Notes under the pieces: model-generated
Told to the model about the DNA's origin: nothing
The model's input: the letters and a program-made list of their open reading frames with translations, nothing else
Databases searched by the model: none
Program-made: the position numbers and the translations under genes
NCBI GenBank assembly: GCA_024398785.1
Contig: JAKSIO010000010.1
Location: forward strand, 1 to 64,000
Length of the DNA stretch: 64,000 nucleotides
Reading direction: 5' to 3'
Source: Bacteroidaceae bacterium
GTDB lineage: Bacteria > Bacteroidota > Bacteroidia > Bacteroidales > Bacteroidaceae
Shown here: positions 44,947 through 56,100 of the stretch, in pieces
Layout of the letters: each line of letters opens with the position of its first letter
Numbering within the stretch: position 1 is the first letter of the stretch

Positions 44947-46134
44947 ATGGCAAAAGAAAAATTTGAGAGGTCAAAACCTCACGTAAACATTGGTACCATT
45001 GGTCACGTAGATCATGGTAAGACAACTTTGACAGCTGCTATCACAACAGTATTGGCAAAGAAAGGTCTTTCTGAACTCCGTTCATTCGATTCAATCGATA
45101 ATGCACCGGAAGAGAAAGAGCGTGGTATTACTATCAACACATCACACGTTGAGTACGAGACAGCTAACCGTCACTACGCACACGTTGACTGTCCGGGTCA
45201 CGCCGATTACGTTAAGAACATGGTAACTGGTGCTGCTCAGATGGATGGTGCTATTGTAGTAGTTGCTGCAACTGATGGTCCTATGCCTCAGACACGTGAG
45301 CATATCCTTCTTGCTCGTCAGGTAAACGTTCCTCGTTTGGTTATCTTCCTTAACAAATGCGATTCTCCAGATGTTGACGGTGAGATGATTGACTTGGTAG
45401 AGATGGAAATGCGTGATCTCCTTTCTTCATATGAATTTGATGGTGACAACACACCTATCATCCGTGGTTCTGCTCTTGGTGCACTTAACGGTGTTGCTGA
45501 ATGGGAAGACAAAGTTATGGAATTGATGGATGCAGTTGATACATGGATTCCACTTCCTCCACGTGCAGTTGACAAACCTTTCTTGATGCCTGTAGAAGAT
45601 GTATTCTCTATCACAGGTCGTGGTACAGTTGCTACTGGCCGTATTGAGACTGGTGTTGTTAAGGTAGGTGACAAGGTTGAAATCCTTGGTCTTGGTGAAG
45701 AGAAAGAAACAGTTGTTACCGGTGTTGAGATGTTCCGTAAGATTCTTGACGAAGGTGAGGCTGGTGATAACGTAGGTCTGTTGCTTCGTGGTGTTGAGAA
45801 GACTGAAATCAAACGTGGTATGGTTCTTTGCCATCCGGGTCAGATCAAACCTCACACAACTTTCAAGGCTTCTATCTATGTATTGACAGCTAAGGAAGGT
45901 GGTCGTCATACAGCATTCCGTAACAAGTATCGTCCTCAGTTCTATATCCGTACAATGGACTGTACAGGTGAGATTACTCTTCCGGAGGGTACTGAAATGG
46001 TTATGCCTGGTGATAACGTTGAGATTCAGGTTAAGCTTATCTACCCAGTAGCAATCAACGAAGGTCTTCGTTTCGCTATCCGCGAAGGTGGCCGTACAGT
46101 TGGTTCAGGTCAGATTACTGCAATTCTTGACTAA
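44947..46134 (+). CDS. tuf: Elongation factor Tu
   Basis: GTPase that brings aminoacyl-tRNA to the ribosome. The 395-aa protein is full length with the P-loop [10 protein letters not shown] (about 18-27), switch [10 protein letters not shown], and NKCD for guanine recognition. Codon third positions are T-rich, as in the ribosomal genes that follow, in contrast to the A-rich uvrC and polA genes. Transcribed from the promoter before the first tRNA and ended by the hairpin 15 bp downstream. Confidence 0.99.
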   Translation: MAKEKFERSKPHVNIGTIGHVDHGKTTLTAAITTVLAKKGLSELRSFDSIDNAPEEKERGITINTSHVEYETANRHYAHVDCPGHADYVKNMVTGAAQMDGAIVVVAATDGPMPQTREHILLARQVNVPRLVIFLNKCDSPDVDGEMIDLVEMEMRDLLSSYEFDGDNTPIIRGSALGALNGVAEWEDKVMELMDAVDTWIPLPPRAVDKPFLMPVEDVFSITGRGTVATGRIETGVVKVGDKVEILGLGEEKETVVTGVEMFRKILDEGEAGDNVGLLLRGVEKTEIKRGMVLCHPGQIKPHTTFKASIYVLTAKEGGRHTAFRNKYRPQFYIRTMDCTGEITLPEGTEMVMPGDNVEIQVKLIYPVAINEGLRFAIREGGRTVGSGQITAILD

Positions 46135-46148
46135 TACATTTAATAATA

Positions 46149-46178
46149 AAGGCCGGTGTCATTTAGGCAGCCGGCCTT
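46149..46178 (+). terminator. Hairpin terminator after tuf
   Basis: AAGGCCGG (46149-46156) and CCGGCCTT (46171-46178) form a perfect 8-bp GC-rich stem with a 14-base loop. There is no long T-run, so it may only weaken transcription into the tRNA-Trp-secE operon. Confidence 0.75.
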
Positions 46179-46183
46179 AATAT

Positions 46184-46256
46184 ACGGGTGTAGCTCAGTT
46201 GGTAGAGCATCGGTCTCCAAAACCGAGTGTCGTGAGTTCGAGTCTTACCTCCCGTG
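46184..46256 (+). tRNA. tRNA-Trp (anticodon CCA)
   Basis: 73-nt cloverleaf. The anticodon loop CTCCAAA gives CCA, and the T arm is GTGAG-TTCGAGT-CTTAC. The acceptor ACGGGTG against CTCCCGT has a T-T mismatch at 6-67. The three bases after the discriminator G are CCA (46257-46259), so the tail may be encoded, unlike the other four tRNAs here. Confidence 0.93.
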
Positions 46257-46274
46257 CCAAAAAATAACATAATC

Positions 46275-46463
46275 ATGTTTAAGAAGTTTTTTTCTAATTG
46301 TAAGGAATCTTTCCAAGAGCTTGTTTACAAAACAACTTGGCCTTCAGGTAAAGAACTGGCTGGCAGCGCAATCACTGTTCTTATTGCTTCCCTTTTGATT
46401 GCTGTCGTTGTGTTCATTATGGATAAGGCTTTCCAGGGTATTATGACTACTGTTTATCCTTAA
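46275..46463 (+). CDS. secE: Preprotein translocase subunit SecE
   Basis: 62-aa subunit of the SecYEG channel, with a short cytoplasmic helix containing the conserved ELxxxTWPS (here ELVYKTTWPS) and one transmembrane helix (about 36-55). The ATG at 46275 is used because any earlier start would run into tRNA-Trp. Followed by nusG after 11 bp, the universal arrangement. Confidence 0.96.
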   Translation: MFKKFFSNCKESFQELVYKTTWPSGKELAGSAITVLIASLLIAVVVFIMDKAFQGIMTTVYP

Positions 46464-46474
46464 GTTTGTTAGAA

Positions 46475-47017
46475 ATGGCTGTTACTGAAAAAAAGTGGTA
46501 TGTTCTGAAAGCCGTTAGCGGCAAAGAGATTAAGGTCAAAGAGTATATCGAATTAGATGCTCAGAAGAATAATCTCCAGAATGTTATTTCTCAAGTTTTG
46601 ATTCCAACTGAAAAAGTTGTTCAGGTTCGTAACGGTAAGCGTATCATAAAAGAGCGCAGTTATTTGCCGGGTTACGTACTTGTTGAAGCAGCTTTGAATG
46701 GTGAAATCAAATTGCGTCTCAGAAACACCCCTAACGTACTTGGATTTTTAGGAGGAATGGATAGCCCTACTCCTTTGCGTCAGTCAGAGGTTAACAGAAT
46801 CTTAGGTTCTGTTGATGAACAGACTGAAACAATTGAGGAACCATTGATTACCTTTACTGTAGGCGAAACAGTAAATATTATCTTTGGACCGTTCTCTGGC
46901 TTTGAAGGTACTATCGACGAAGTCAGTGACGAGAAAAAGAAATTGAAGGTTAGTGTAAAGATCTTTGGTCGTAAAACACCAATAGAACTTGCTTACAATC
47001 AAGTAGAAAAAATCTAG
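46475..47017 (+). CDS. nusG: Transcription termination/antitermination protein NusG
   Basis: 180-aa factor binding RNA polymerase and, via its KOW domain, ribosome or Rho. NGN domain about 5-110 (KKWYVLKAVSGKE start), KOW domain about 125-180 (GETVNIIFGPFSGFEGTI). The ATG at 46475 gives MAVTEKKW; the in-frame TTG at 46466 is less likely. Confidence 0.97.
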   Translation: MAVTEKKWYVLKAVSGKEIKVKEYIELDAQKNNLQNVISQVLIPTEKVVQVRNGKRIIKERSYLPGYVLVEAALNGEIKLRLRNTPNVLGFLGGMDSPTPLRQSEVNRILGSVDEQTETIEEPLITFTVGETVNIIFGPFSGFEGTIDEVSDEKKKLKVSVKIFGRKTPIELAYNQVEKI

Positions 47018-47043
47018 AGTTCAATTTTTAAAAAATTTTTACA

Positions 47044-47469
47044 ATGGCTAAAGAAGTTGCTGGATTAATCAAATTACAGATTAAAGGAGGCGCTGCAAAT
47101 CCATCACCACCCGTTGGTCCTGCTTTAGGTTCAAAGGGCTTGAATATCATGGAGTTTTGCAAGCAATTCAACGCCAGAACCCAGGACAAGGCAGGTAAAA
47201 TATTACCTGTAATAATCACTTATTATGGTGATAAGTCTTTTGACTTTGTCATTAAAACTCCGCCAGTTGCTATTCAATTGAAGGAAGCATCAAAAGCAAG
47301 TAAAGGTTCAGCTGAACCTAACCGTAAAAAAGTTGCATCCGTTACAAAAGAACAAGTAGCTGCGATTGCTCAGGACAAGATGCCCGATTTGAACTGTTTC
47401 ACAATTGAATCTGCTATCTCTATGGTTGCAGGTACAGCAAGAAGCATGGGTATAACCGTTAAAGATTAA
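47044..47469 (+). CDS. rplK: Ribosomal protein uL11
   Basis: 141-aa large-subunit protein of the GTPase-associated centre, with the proline-rich N-terminus ([20 protein letters not shown]) and C-terminal rRNA-binding domain ending GTARSMGI. Standard length. Lies 26 bp after nusG. Confidence 0.99.
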   Translation: MAKEVAGLIKLQIKGGAANPSPPVGPALGSKGLNIMEFCKQFNARTQDKAGKILPVIITYYGDKSFDFVIKTPPVAIQLKEASKASKGSAEPNRKKVASVTKEQVAAIAQDKMPDLNCFTIESAISMVAGTARSMGITVKD

Positions 47470-47501
47470 TCCGGGGTAATCATTAAAAAAGTTATTAAGT
47501 A

Positions 47502-48200
47502 ATGGGTAAACTGACTAAAAATCAAAAGCTTGTAGCTTCAAAAGTTGAAGCTGGCAAAGCATATACCCTTAAAGAAGCTTCTCAGTTGGTTAAGGATATC
47601 ACAACAACCAAGTTTGATGCGTCTGTTGATATTGACGTTCGTCTTGGTGTTGATCCTAGAAAAGCCAATCAGATGGTTCGTGGTGTAGTTTCTCTTCCTA
47701 ACGGAACAGGTAAAGTAGTTAGAGTTCTTGCTCTTTGTACTCCTGATCAGGAAGCTGCTGCCAAGGAAGCCGGTGCTGATTATGTAGGCTTTGAAGAATA
47801 CATTGAGAAGATTAAGGGCGGATGGACTGATGTTGATGTCATTATAACAATGCCTGCACTTATGGGTAAACTTGGTCCGTTGGGTCGTGTTCTCGGTCCA
47901 CGTGGACTTATGCCTAACCCAAAGAGCGGTACTGTTACAATGGAAGTCGCCAAAGCTGTCAAAGAAGTAAAGCAAGGTAAGATTGACTTTAAGGTTGACA
48001 AAGCTGGTATTGTTCATACATCTATTGGTAAGGTTTCTTTCACCGCAGATGCTATTGCAGAAAACGCAAGAGAGTTCATGAATACAATTCTCAAGCTTAA
48101 ACCTGCTACTGCAAAGGGAACCTATGTTAAGAGTATTTATCTTTCAAGTACAATGAGCCAGGGTATCAAGATTGACACCAAGACTATTGACGAGAATTAA
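47502..48200 (+). CDS. rplA: Ribosomal protein uL1
   Basis: 232-aa protein of the L1 stalk that helps release deacylated tRNA. Family motifs [10 protein letters not shown] and [16 protein letters not shown] are present. Only 15 bp separate it from rplJ, so there is no room for a classical L10 leader here. Confidence 0.99.
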   Translation: MGKLTKNQKLVASKVEAGKAYTLKEASQLVKDITTTKFDASVDIDVRLGVDPRKANQMVRGVVSLPNGTGKVVRVLALCTPDQEAAAKEAGADYVGFEEYIEKIKGGWTDVDVIITMPALMGKLGPLGRVLGPRGLMPNPKSGTVTMEVAKAVKEVKQGKIDFKVDKAGIVHTSIGKVSFTADAIAENAREFMNTILKLKPATAKGTYVKSIYLSSTMSQGIKIDTKTIDEN

Positions 48201-48215
48201 AAAAATTAATTTGAC

Positions 48216-48740
48216 ATGAAAAAGGAAGATAAATCATTAATTATTGAGAATCTGAAGCAGACAATTCAGTCATATGCAGCATTTTATCTTGTAGACGTAA
48301 CAGGTCTTGATTCTGCTGCTACAAGTGAACTGCGTAGAAAATGTTTCAAATCTGATATTAAGATGATTGTTGTCAAGAACACTCTTCTTGAGAAGGCTCT
48401 TGATCAGCTTGATACAGATTACTCTGCTCTTTATGGCTCACTTAAAGGAAATACGGCAGTATTCTTTGCTAATGTTGCCAATGCTCCTGCAAAGTTGCTT
48501 AAAGATGCTGCAGACAAGAAACTTACAGTTCCTGGCTTGAAGGCTGCTTATGCAGAAGAGAGTTTCTACGTTGGTGCAAACCAATTAGATGCTTTGGTTT
48601 CTATAAAGAGCAAGAAAGAACTTCTGGCAGATGTTATTGCTTTGCTGCAATCTCCTGCAAAGAACGTTATTTCTGCACTTCAATCGGGTGCTAACACCCT
48701 GCACGGAGTTCTTAAGACTCTGGGCGAAAGAGAAAACTAA
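48216..48740 (+). CDS. rplJ: Ribosomal protein uL10
   Basis: 174-aa base of the L7/L12 stalk. The N-terminal rRNA-binding domain (TGLDSAATSELRRK) is followed by the C-terminal helix that binds L7/L12 dimers (NVISALQSGANTLHGVLKTL). Confidence 0.98.
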   Translation: MKKEDKSLIIENLKQTIQSYAAFYLVDVTGLDSAATSELRRKCFKSDIKMIVVKNTLLEKALDQLDTDYSALYGSLKGNTAVFFANVANAPAKLLKDAADKKLTVPGLKAAYAEESFYVGANQLDALVSIKSKKELLADVIALLQSPAKNVISALQSGANTLHGVLKTLGEREN

Positions 48741-48775
48741 ACAATACGTAATAACAATTTAAAACTTATACTAAA

Positions 48776-49156
48776 ATGGCTGATTTAAAAGCATTAGCAG
48801 AAGAATTGGTTAACCTTACAGTTAAAGAGGTTAATGAACTTGCAACAATCCTTAAGGAAGAATATGGCATCGAGCCAGCAGCTGCTGCTGTAGCTGTTGC
48901 AGCTGGTCCTGCTACTGCAGGCGCTACTGCTGCTGCAGAAGAGAAATCTTCATTTGACCTTATTTTGAAGAGCTTCGGCGCAAACAAACTTGCTGTTGTT
49001 AAGGCAGTTAAGGAAGCTTGTGGCCTTGGTTTGAAAGAAGCTAAAGACCTTGTAGACGCTGCTCCTTCTACAGTTAAGGAGGGTCTTGCAAAGGACGAAG
49101 CTGAATCTTTGAAGAAAACATTGGAAGAGGCTGGAGCAGAGGTTGAACTTAAGTAA
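48776..49156 (+). CDS. rplL: Ribosomal protein bL12 (L7/L12)
   Basis: 126-aa acidic stalk protein that recruits translation GTPases. An N-terminal dimerisation helix, an alanine-rich hinge (about 39-60) and the C-terminal domain ([20 protein letters not shown] onward) are all clear. Followed by the hairpin ahead of rpoB. Confidence 0.99.
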   Translation: MADLKALAEELVNLTVKEVNELATILKEEYGIEPAAAAVAVAAGPATAGATAAAEEKSSFDLILKSFGANKLAVVKAVKEACGLGLKEAKDLVDAAPSTVKEGLAKDEAESLKKTLEEAGAEVELK

Positions 49157-49183
49157 TCCTGCCTGTCCTCAGGTAAAAGAACT

Positions 49184-49238
49184 GGTTAAGATCGCTTCCG
49201 GGCACTGAAATAGTGCCTGGATTGCGCTTAACCTTTTT
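49184..49238 (+). terminator. Long hairpin/attenuator between rplL and rpoB
   Basis: GGTTAAG (49184-49190) pairs with CTTAACC (49227-49233), and inside it CCGGGCACT (49198-49206) pairs with AGTGCCTGG (49212-49220, one G-T wobble) around a GAAAT loop. CGC/GCG pairs partly bridge the two stems. TTTTT follows at 49234-49238, so it looks like an intrinsic terminator placed inside an operon. It probably sets the ratio of ribosomal protein to polymerase subunit expression. Confidence 0.8.
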
Positions 49239-49277
49239 CTTAGTTTATAATAACAGGTTCAATTTTTCGTTCATCCC

Positions 49278-52200
49278 ATGTCTTCTACAACCCCTAATAA
49301 TTCACAAAGAATTAACTTTGCTTCCGTTAAGAATCCGCTTCAGTGTCCGGATTTTCTGGAAGTTCAATTAAAGTCTTTCAAAGACTTTCTGCAGTTGGAT
49401 ACACCGCAGGAAAAGCGTAAAAACGAAGGCTTGTATAAAGTCTTTGCAGAGAACTTTCCTATTGCAGATACTAGAAATAACTTTGTCCTAGAGTTTTTAG
49501 ACTATTATATTGATCCGCCCCGCTATTCTATAGAGGAGTGCCTGGAGCATGGTCTCACATATAGTGTTCCTCTCAAGGCTAAATTAAAACTGTATTGCAC
49601 AGATCCTGATCATGAGGATTTTGATACAGTTATCGAGGATGTGTTCCTTGGTCCTATTCCTTATATGACTGAACAAGGCACATTTGTAATTAACGGTGCT
49701 GAACGTGTTGTTGTTTCCCAGCTTCATCGTTCACCCGGTGTTTTCTTTGGACAGAGTATACATTCAAACGGTACACCTCTTTATTCAGCAAGAATCATTC
49801 CTTTCAAGGGCTCTTGGATTGAATTCGCTACTGACATAAATAATGTTATGTACGCATACATCGACAGAAAGAAAAAACTTCCTGTTACAACTCTTTTGCG
49901 TGCTATCGGTTTTGAAACCGACAAGGATATTCTTGACATTTTCAATCTTGCTGAAGAAGTAAAGGTTACCAAAACAAACTTAAAGAAATTAGTTGGCCGT
50001 ACTCTCGCCGCCCGTGTTATTCAGACACGTATTGAGGACTTTGTAGACTCAGATACCGGTGAGGTTGTTTCAATAGAGCGTAACGAAGTTGTTGTTGACC
50101 GTGAGACCATTTTGGAGGAGTCTCACCTTGAATCTATTCTTGAATCAGGTGTCGACACTATTCTTCTGCACAATGAAAATGTGAACCAGTCTGAGTTCTC
50201 AATCATTTTCAATACACTGCAGAAAGACCCGAGCAACTCTGAAAAGGAGGCCGTTCTATATACATATCGCCAGCTTCGTAATGCAGAACCTGCAGACGAT
50301 GCCAGCGCACGCGAGGTAATCCAGAATCTGTTCTTCTCCGAGAAGAGATATGATCTTGGTGAAGTAGGACGTTATCGCGTAAACAGAAAGTTGGGATTGA
50401 CTACTGATATCAGTGTAGGCGTTCTGACCAAAGAAGATATTATTGAGATTATAAAGTACCTTATTGAACTTGTAAATTCAAAGGCTGCTGTTGATGATAT
50501 TGATCACTTGAGCAACCGTCGTGTACGTACAGTAGGTGAACAGCTTTCTAATCAGTTTGCTGTTGGTCTTGCCCGTATGGCACGTACAATCCGTGAACGT
50601 ATGAACGTTCGCGACAATGAGGTATTTACTCCTACAGACCTTATCAATGCAAAGACTGTTTCCGCTGTAATCAATTCATTCTTCGGAACCAACGCATTGT
50701 CACAATTCATGGATCAGACCAACCCGCTTGCAGAGATTACTCACAAGCGCCGTATGTCTGCTCTCGGTCCTGGTGGTCTGTCACGTGACCGTGCCGGATT
50801 TGAGGTACGAGACGTACACTACACCCATTATGGCCGTTTGTGTCCTATCGAGACTCCTGAAGGTCCGAATATCGGTTTGATATCTTCTTTGTGTATATAT
50901 GCAAAGATCAACAACCTTGGTTTCATTGAAACTCCGTACCGTAAGGTAAGTGGTGGTGTAGTCAATCTTAATAATAATGAGATTGTTAATCTTACCGCCG
51001 AAGAAGAGGAAGGTAAAATTATAGGTCAGGGTAATGCCCCATACGATGAAAAAGGAAAATTCATCCGCACAAGAGTAAAATCCCGTCAGGATGCTGATTT
51101 CCCGGTAGTTGACCCGCAGAGTGTGGAACTTATGGACGTTTCACCGCAGCAGATTGCTTCAATTGCAGCTGCACTTATTCCTTTCCTTGAGCATGACGAT
51201 GCTAACCGTGCTTTGATGGGATCAAACATGATGCGTCAGGCAGTTCCGTTGATGCGTTCAGAGGCTCCTATTGTAGGTACCGGTATTGAAGCTCAGCTTG
51301 CACGTGACTCACGTACCCAGCTTGCTGCCGAGGGTGATGGTGTAATATCATTTGTTGATGCTTCAAGAATAGTTATAGATTATGACCGTACAGAGGAACA
51401 GGAGTTTGTAAGCTTCGAGCCTGCAAGCAAGGAGTATAAGATTCCTAAGTTCCGTCGTACTAACCAGAACATGACAGTTGACTTGCGTCCTATCTGTAAG
51501 AAAGGTGACCGTGTAACAAAGGGTCAGATTCTGACAGAAGGTTATTCAACAGCCAACGGTGAGCTTGCTCTCGGTAAGAACCTTCTGGTAGCATATATGC
51601 CTTGGAAGGGTTACAACTACGAGGATGCTATTGTTCTGAATGAACGTATGGTTCGCGAAGATATCCTTACATCAGTTCACGTAGAAGAATTCACTCTTGA
51701 AGTACGTGAAACAAAACGTGGTGTTGAGGAACTTACAAACGATATTCCTAATGTTAGCGAAGATGCTACCAAGGATCTTGATGAGAATGGTATTATTCGC
51801 GTTGGTGCTTATGTACAGCCGGGCGATATACTTATCGGAAAGATTACTCCTAAGGGTGAATCTGATCCGTCTCCTGAAGAGAAACTTTTGCGTGCTATCT
51901 TCGGTGACAAGGCAGGTGATGTGAAAGATGCTTCTCTCAAGGCTTCTCCATCTTTGAAGGGTGTTGTCATTGACAAAAAGCTCTTTAGCCGTGTTATCAA
52001 AACACGTGCGTCAAAGAGTGCTGACAAGGCAAAACTTCCTTTGATTGACGAAGAGTTTGATGAGAAGGTAGGCCAGTTGAAAGGCATCATGATAGAAAAG
52101 TTACTCAAACTTACTGAAAAGAAGAAAAGCGCCGGTATTACCGACTTTATGGGTAGCGAGATTATCAAGAAAGGCCTTGGCTTTACAAAATCAGAGTTGG

Positions 52201-53096
52201 AAGCTATCGATTATACAGCCGTTCAGACAGACGGTTGGACTAACGATGAGCACACCAATGAACTCATCAGCCAGTTGATAATTAATTATTTGAGAAAATA
52301 TAAAGAGTTTGACGCTGAAATGAAGCGTAAGAAATTTGCGCTGACAATCGGTGATGAACTCCCATCAGGTATTATTCAGATGGCTAAAGTGCTTATCGCC
52401 AAGAAACGTAAGATTGGTGTTGGTGATAAGATGGCAGGTCGTCACGGAAACAAGGGTATTGTTTCACGTGTAGTGCGTCAGGAAGATATGCCGTTCTTGG
52501 CTGACGGTACTCCGGTTGACATCGTTCTTAACCCTCTGGGTGTGCCTTCACGTATGAACATCGGTCAGATATTTGAGGCCGTTCTCGGTTATGCCGGTTC
52601 AAAACTTGGTGTCAAGTTTGCTACACCTATTTTTGACGGTGCAACAATTGATGACCTGAATGAATGGACAGACAAGGCCGGTCTTCCGCGTTACGGTAAG
52701 ACACAGCTTTACGATGGTGGTACCGGTGAACCGTTTGACCAGTGTGCAACAGTAGGTGTTACCTATATGCTCAAGTTGGGTCACATGGTTGAAGACAAGA
52801 TGCACGCACGTTCAATAGGTCCGTACTCTCTTATCACTCAGCAGCCTCTTGGCGGTAAAGCTCAGTTTGGTGGTCAGCGTTTTGGTGAAATGGAGGTTTG
52901 GGCACTCGAGGCATTCGGTGCAGCTCACATTCTTCAGGAAATACTTACTATCAAGTCTGATGATGTTAACGGCCGTTCAAAGGCTTACGAGGCTATTGTT
53001 AAGGGAGAACCGATGCCTACACCTGGTATTCCTGAATCTCTTAACGTATTGCTGCACGAGTTGCGCGGTTTGGGTTTGAATGTTATTCTTGAATAA
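49278..53096 (+). CDS. rpoB: RNA polymerase subunit beta
   Basis: 1272-aa catalytic subunit, standard length for Bacteroidota. The rifampicin region reads [20 protein letters not shown] with the sensitive residues (Q, D, H, R, S) all in the wild-type state. The conserved GHGNKG-type motif [12 protein letters not shown] and the C-terminal [20 protein letters not shown] are present. It follows the rplL-rpoB hairpin and is 18 bp from rpoC. Confidence 0.99.
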   Translation: MSSTTPNNSQRINFASVKNPLQCPDFLEVQLKSFKDFLQLDTPQEKRKNEGLYKVFAENFPIADTRNNFVLEFLDYYIDPPRYSIEECLEHGLTYSVPLKAKLKLYCTDPDHEDFDTVIEDVFLGPIPYMTEQGTFVINGAERVVVSQLHRSPGVFFGQSIHSNGTPLYSARIIPFKGSWIEFATDINNVMYAYIDRKKKLPVTTLLRAIGFETDKDILDIFNLAEEVKVTKTNLKKLVGRTLAARVIQTRIEDFVDSDTGEVVSIERNEVVVDRETILEESHLESILESGVDTILLHNENVNQSEFSIIFNTLQKDPSNSEKEAVLYTYRQLRNAEPADDASAREVIQNLFFSEKRYDLGEVGRYRVNRKLGLTTDISVGVLTKEDIIEIIKYLIELVNSKAAVDDIDHLSNRRVRTVGEQLSNQFAVGLARMARTIRERMNVRDNEVFTPTDLINAKTVSAVINSFFGTNALSQFMDQTNPLAEITHKRRMSALGPGGLSRDRAGFEVRDVHYTHYGRLCPIETPEGPNIGLISSLCIYAKINNLGFIETPYRKVSGGVVNLNNNEIVNLTAEEEEGKIIGQGNAPYDEKGKFIRTRVKSRQDADFPVVDPQSVELMDVSPQQIASIAAALIPFLEHDDANRALMGSNMMRQAVPLMRSEAPIVGTGIEAQLARDSRTQLAAEGDGVISFVDASRIVIDYDRTEEQEFVSFEPASKEYKIPKFRRTNQNMTVDLRPICKKGDRVTKGQILTEGYSTANGELALGKNLLVAYMPWKGYNYEDAIVLNERMVREDILTSVHVEEFTLEVRETKRGVEELTNDIPNVSEDATKDLDENGIIRVGAYVQPGDILIGKITPKGESDPSPEEKLLRAIFGDKAGDVKDASLKASPSLKGVVIDKKLFSRVIKTRASKSADKAKLPLIDEEFDEKVGQLKGIMIEKLLKLTEKKKSAGITDFMGSEIIKKGLGFTKSELEAIDYTAVQTDGWTNDEHTNELISQLIINYLRKYKEFDAEMKRKKFALTIGDELPSGIIQMAKVLIAKKRKIGVGDKMAGRHGNKGIVSRVVRQEDMPFLADGTPVDIVLNPLGVPSRMNIGQIFEAVLGYAGSKLGVKFATPIFDGATIDDLNEWTDKAGLPRYGKTQLYDGGTGEPFDQCATVGVTYMLKLGHMVEDKMHARSIGPYSLITQQPLGGKAQFGGQRFGEMEVWALEAFGAAHILQEILTIKSDDVNGRSKAYEAIVKGEPMPTPGIPESLNVLLHELRGLGLNVILE

Positions 53097-53114
53097 TACT
53101 AAATTCCGGTTACT

Positions 53115-56100
53115 ATGCCTATCAATAAAAAAGATAATAAAGTAAAGAGTAATTTCTCTAAGATAACCATTGGTCTGGCTTCACCTGAACAGATACTTGA
53201 ATGTTCAAGCGGTGAGGTTCTCAAACCGGAGACCATTAACTATCGTACTTACAAACCTGAACGTGACGGTTTGTTCTGTGAGCGCATTTTTGGTCCGGTA
53301 AAGGACTATGAGTGTAACTGCGGAAAGTACAAAAGAATCCGTTATGCCGGCATCGTTTGTGATCATTGCGGTGTTGAAGTAACTGAAAAGAAGGTACGCC
53401 GTGAGCGTATGGGACACATTGCACTTGTTGTTCCGGTTGCTCATATATGGTATTTCCGTTCACTTCCTAATAAGATTGGTTATCTGTTGGGAATTCCTAC
53501 CAAGCAGTTGGATGCAATCATCTACTACGAAAAGTATGTGGTTATTCAGCCAGGTATTTATGCTAACCAGGAGGCTCTTGGCAGCAACAAACTTGATTTG
53601 CTGACAGAAGAGGAGTATCTTGATATCCTGGATAAGCTTCCAAAAGAGAATCGCTTCCTGGAAGACTCTGATCCTAACAAGTTCGTAGCAAAGATGGGTG
53701 CAGAAGCCATCTATGATCTGTTGGCTAACCTTGATTTGGATGCTCTTTCATATGAATTGCGTAACCGTGCCGGCAGTGATGCCAGTATGCAGCGCAAGAC
53801 TGAGGCTCTGAAACGCCTTCAGGTTGTTGAGTCTTTCCGTTCTTCAAAAGAGTTGAACCGTCCTGAATGGATGATTCTGAAAATAATTCCGGTTATTCCT
53901 CCTGAATTGCGTCCTTTGGTTCCATTGGACGGTGGCCGTTTTGCTACTTCAGATTTGAATGATCTTTACCGTCGTGTAATTATCAGAAATAACCGTTTGA
54001 AACGTCTTATCGAAATCAAAGCTCCTGAGGTTATTCTCCGTAACGAGAAGCGTATGTTGCAGGAAGCTGTAGATTCATTGTTCGATAACTCAAGAAAGGC
54101 CAGTGCCGTTAAGAGTGAGGCTAACCGTCCGCTCAAGTCACTGTCTGATTCTTTGAAAGGAAAACAGGGACGTTTCCGTCAGAACCTGCTTGGTAAGCGT
54201 GTTGACTATTCTGCACGTTCAGTTATCGTTGTTGGTCCTGAGCTCAAGATGGGTGAGTGCGGTATTCCAAAACTTATGGCTGCCGAACTCTACAAACCAT
54301 TTATTATCCGCAAGCTCATTGAGCGCGGAATTGTTAAGACCGTTAAGTCAGCAAAGAAGATAGTAGACCGCAAGGATCCTGTTATCTGGGACATCCTTGA
54401 ATATGTAATGAAAGGTCATCCGGTACTTCTGAACCGTGCTCCTACATTGCACCGTCTGGGTATCCAGGCATTCCAGCCTAAGATGATTGAAGGTAAAGCT
54501 ATTCAGTTGCATCCGCTTGCATGTACAGCGTTCAACGCCGACTTTGATGGTGACCAGATGGCTGTTCACTTGCCTTTGAGCAACGAGGCCGTACTGGAAG
54601 CTCAGATGCTTATGCTGCAGAGCCACAATATATTGAACCCTGCCAACGGTGCACCTATCACCGTTCCTTCTCAGGATATGGTACTTGGTCTTTACTATAT
54701 TACCAAGTTGCGTAAGGGTGCCAAGGGTGAAGGTTTGGTATTCTATGGTCCTGAAGAGGCACTTATTGCCTACAATGAAGGCAAGGTAGATATTCATGCC
54801 ATTGTAAAGGTTCTGGTAAACGATGTTGACGAAAACGGCGCTTACGTAAAGAAACTTACAGAAACATCTGTTGGCCGTATCATACTGAACGAGGTTGTTC
54901 CTCAGGAAGTAGGATACATCAACTACATAATTTCAAAGAAAACATTGCGTGATCTTATCAGCGATGTTATCAAGAAAGTTGGTGTAAGCCGTGCTTGCGA
55001 ATTCCTTGACGGAATCAAGAATCTTGGTTACAAGATGGCGTTCCAGGGTGGTTTGTCATTCAACCTGAGCGATATCATCATTCCTGAAGAGAAGGAAGAA
55101 CTTGTCAAGAAAGGAAATGAGGAGGTTGAGAGCATTATGGCTGAATATAATATGGGTCTTATTACCGATAACGAGCGTTACAACAAAGTTATCGATGTAT
55201 GGACACACGTTAACGAAGACCTTTCCAAGGTTCTGATGAAGACTATTTCTTCAGATGACCAGGGCTTCAATTCAGTATATATGATGCTTGATTCCGGAGC
55301 TCGTGGTTCTAAGGAACAGATCCGTCAGTTGTCAGGTATGCGTGGTTTGATGGCCAAGCCTCAGAAGGCCGGTTCTGAAGGAGCCCAGATTATTGAGAAC
55401 CCTATTCTTTCCAACTTTAAGGAAGGACTTTCAGTACTTGAGTACTTTATCTCTACTCACGGTGCTCGTAAGGGTCTTGCCGATACTGCTTTGAAGACAG
55501 CCGATGCAGGTTATCTTACACGTCGTCTTGTTGACGTTTCACACGATGTCATCATTACAGAAGAAGACTGCGGTACACTGCGTGGTCTTGTATGTACTGC
55601 TCTTAAGGAGAATGACGATGTTGTAGCATCTCTATATGAAAGAATTCTTGGTCGTGTTTCAGTTCACGATGTTATCCATCCTGTTACAGGCGAACTGATT
55701 GTTGCCGGTGGAGAGGAAATAACAGAAGATATCGCCCGTCAGATTGACGAATCTCCTATTGAAAGCGTAGAGATCCGTTCAGTATTGACTTGCGAATCCA
55801 AACATGGTGTATGTGCAAAATGTTACGGACGCAACCTTGCTACCGGTCGTCTGGTAGAAAGAGGTGAGGCTGTTGGTGTAATTGCCGCACAGTCAATCGG
55901 TGAACCTGGTACTCAGTTGACATTGCGTACCTTCCACGCCGGTGGTACCGCAAGTAACATTGCTGCAAACTCACGTCTTGTTGCAAAGAACGATTCACGC
56001 ATCGAATTTGAGGAAATACGTACAGTAGAAGGAATAAAGGCTACCGGTGACAAATCAAATATTGTTGTTGGTCGTCTTGGTGAAATCAAGTTTGTTGACG

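Noticed and set aside
45318-45909. Two long minus-strand reading frames inside tuf
   Set aside because: They lie wholly within a highly conserved gene and arise from its codon bias; no promoter or homology-like sequence supports them.
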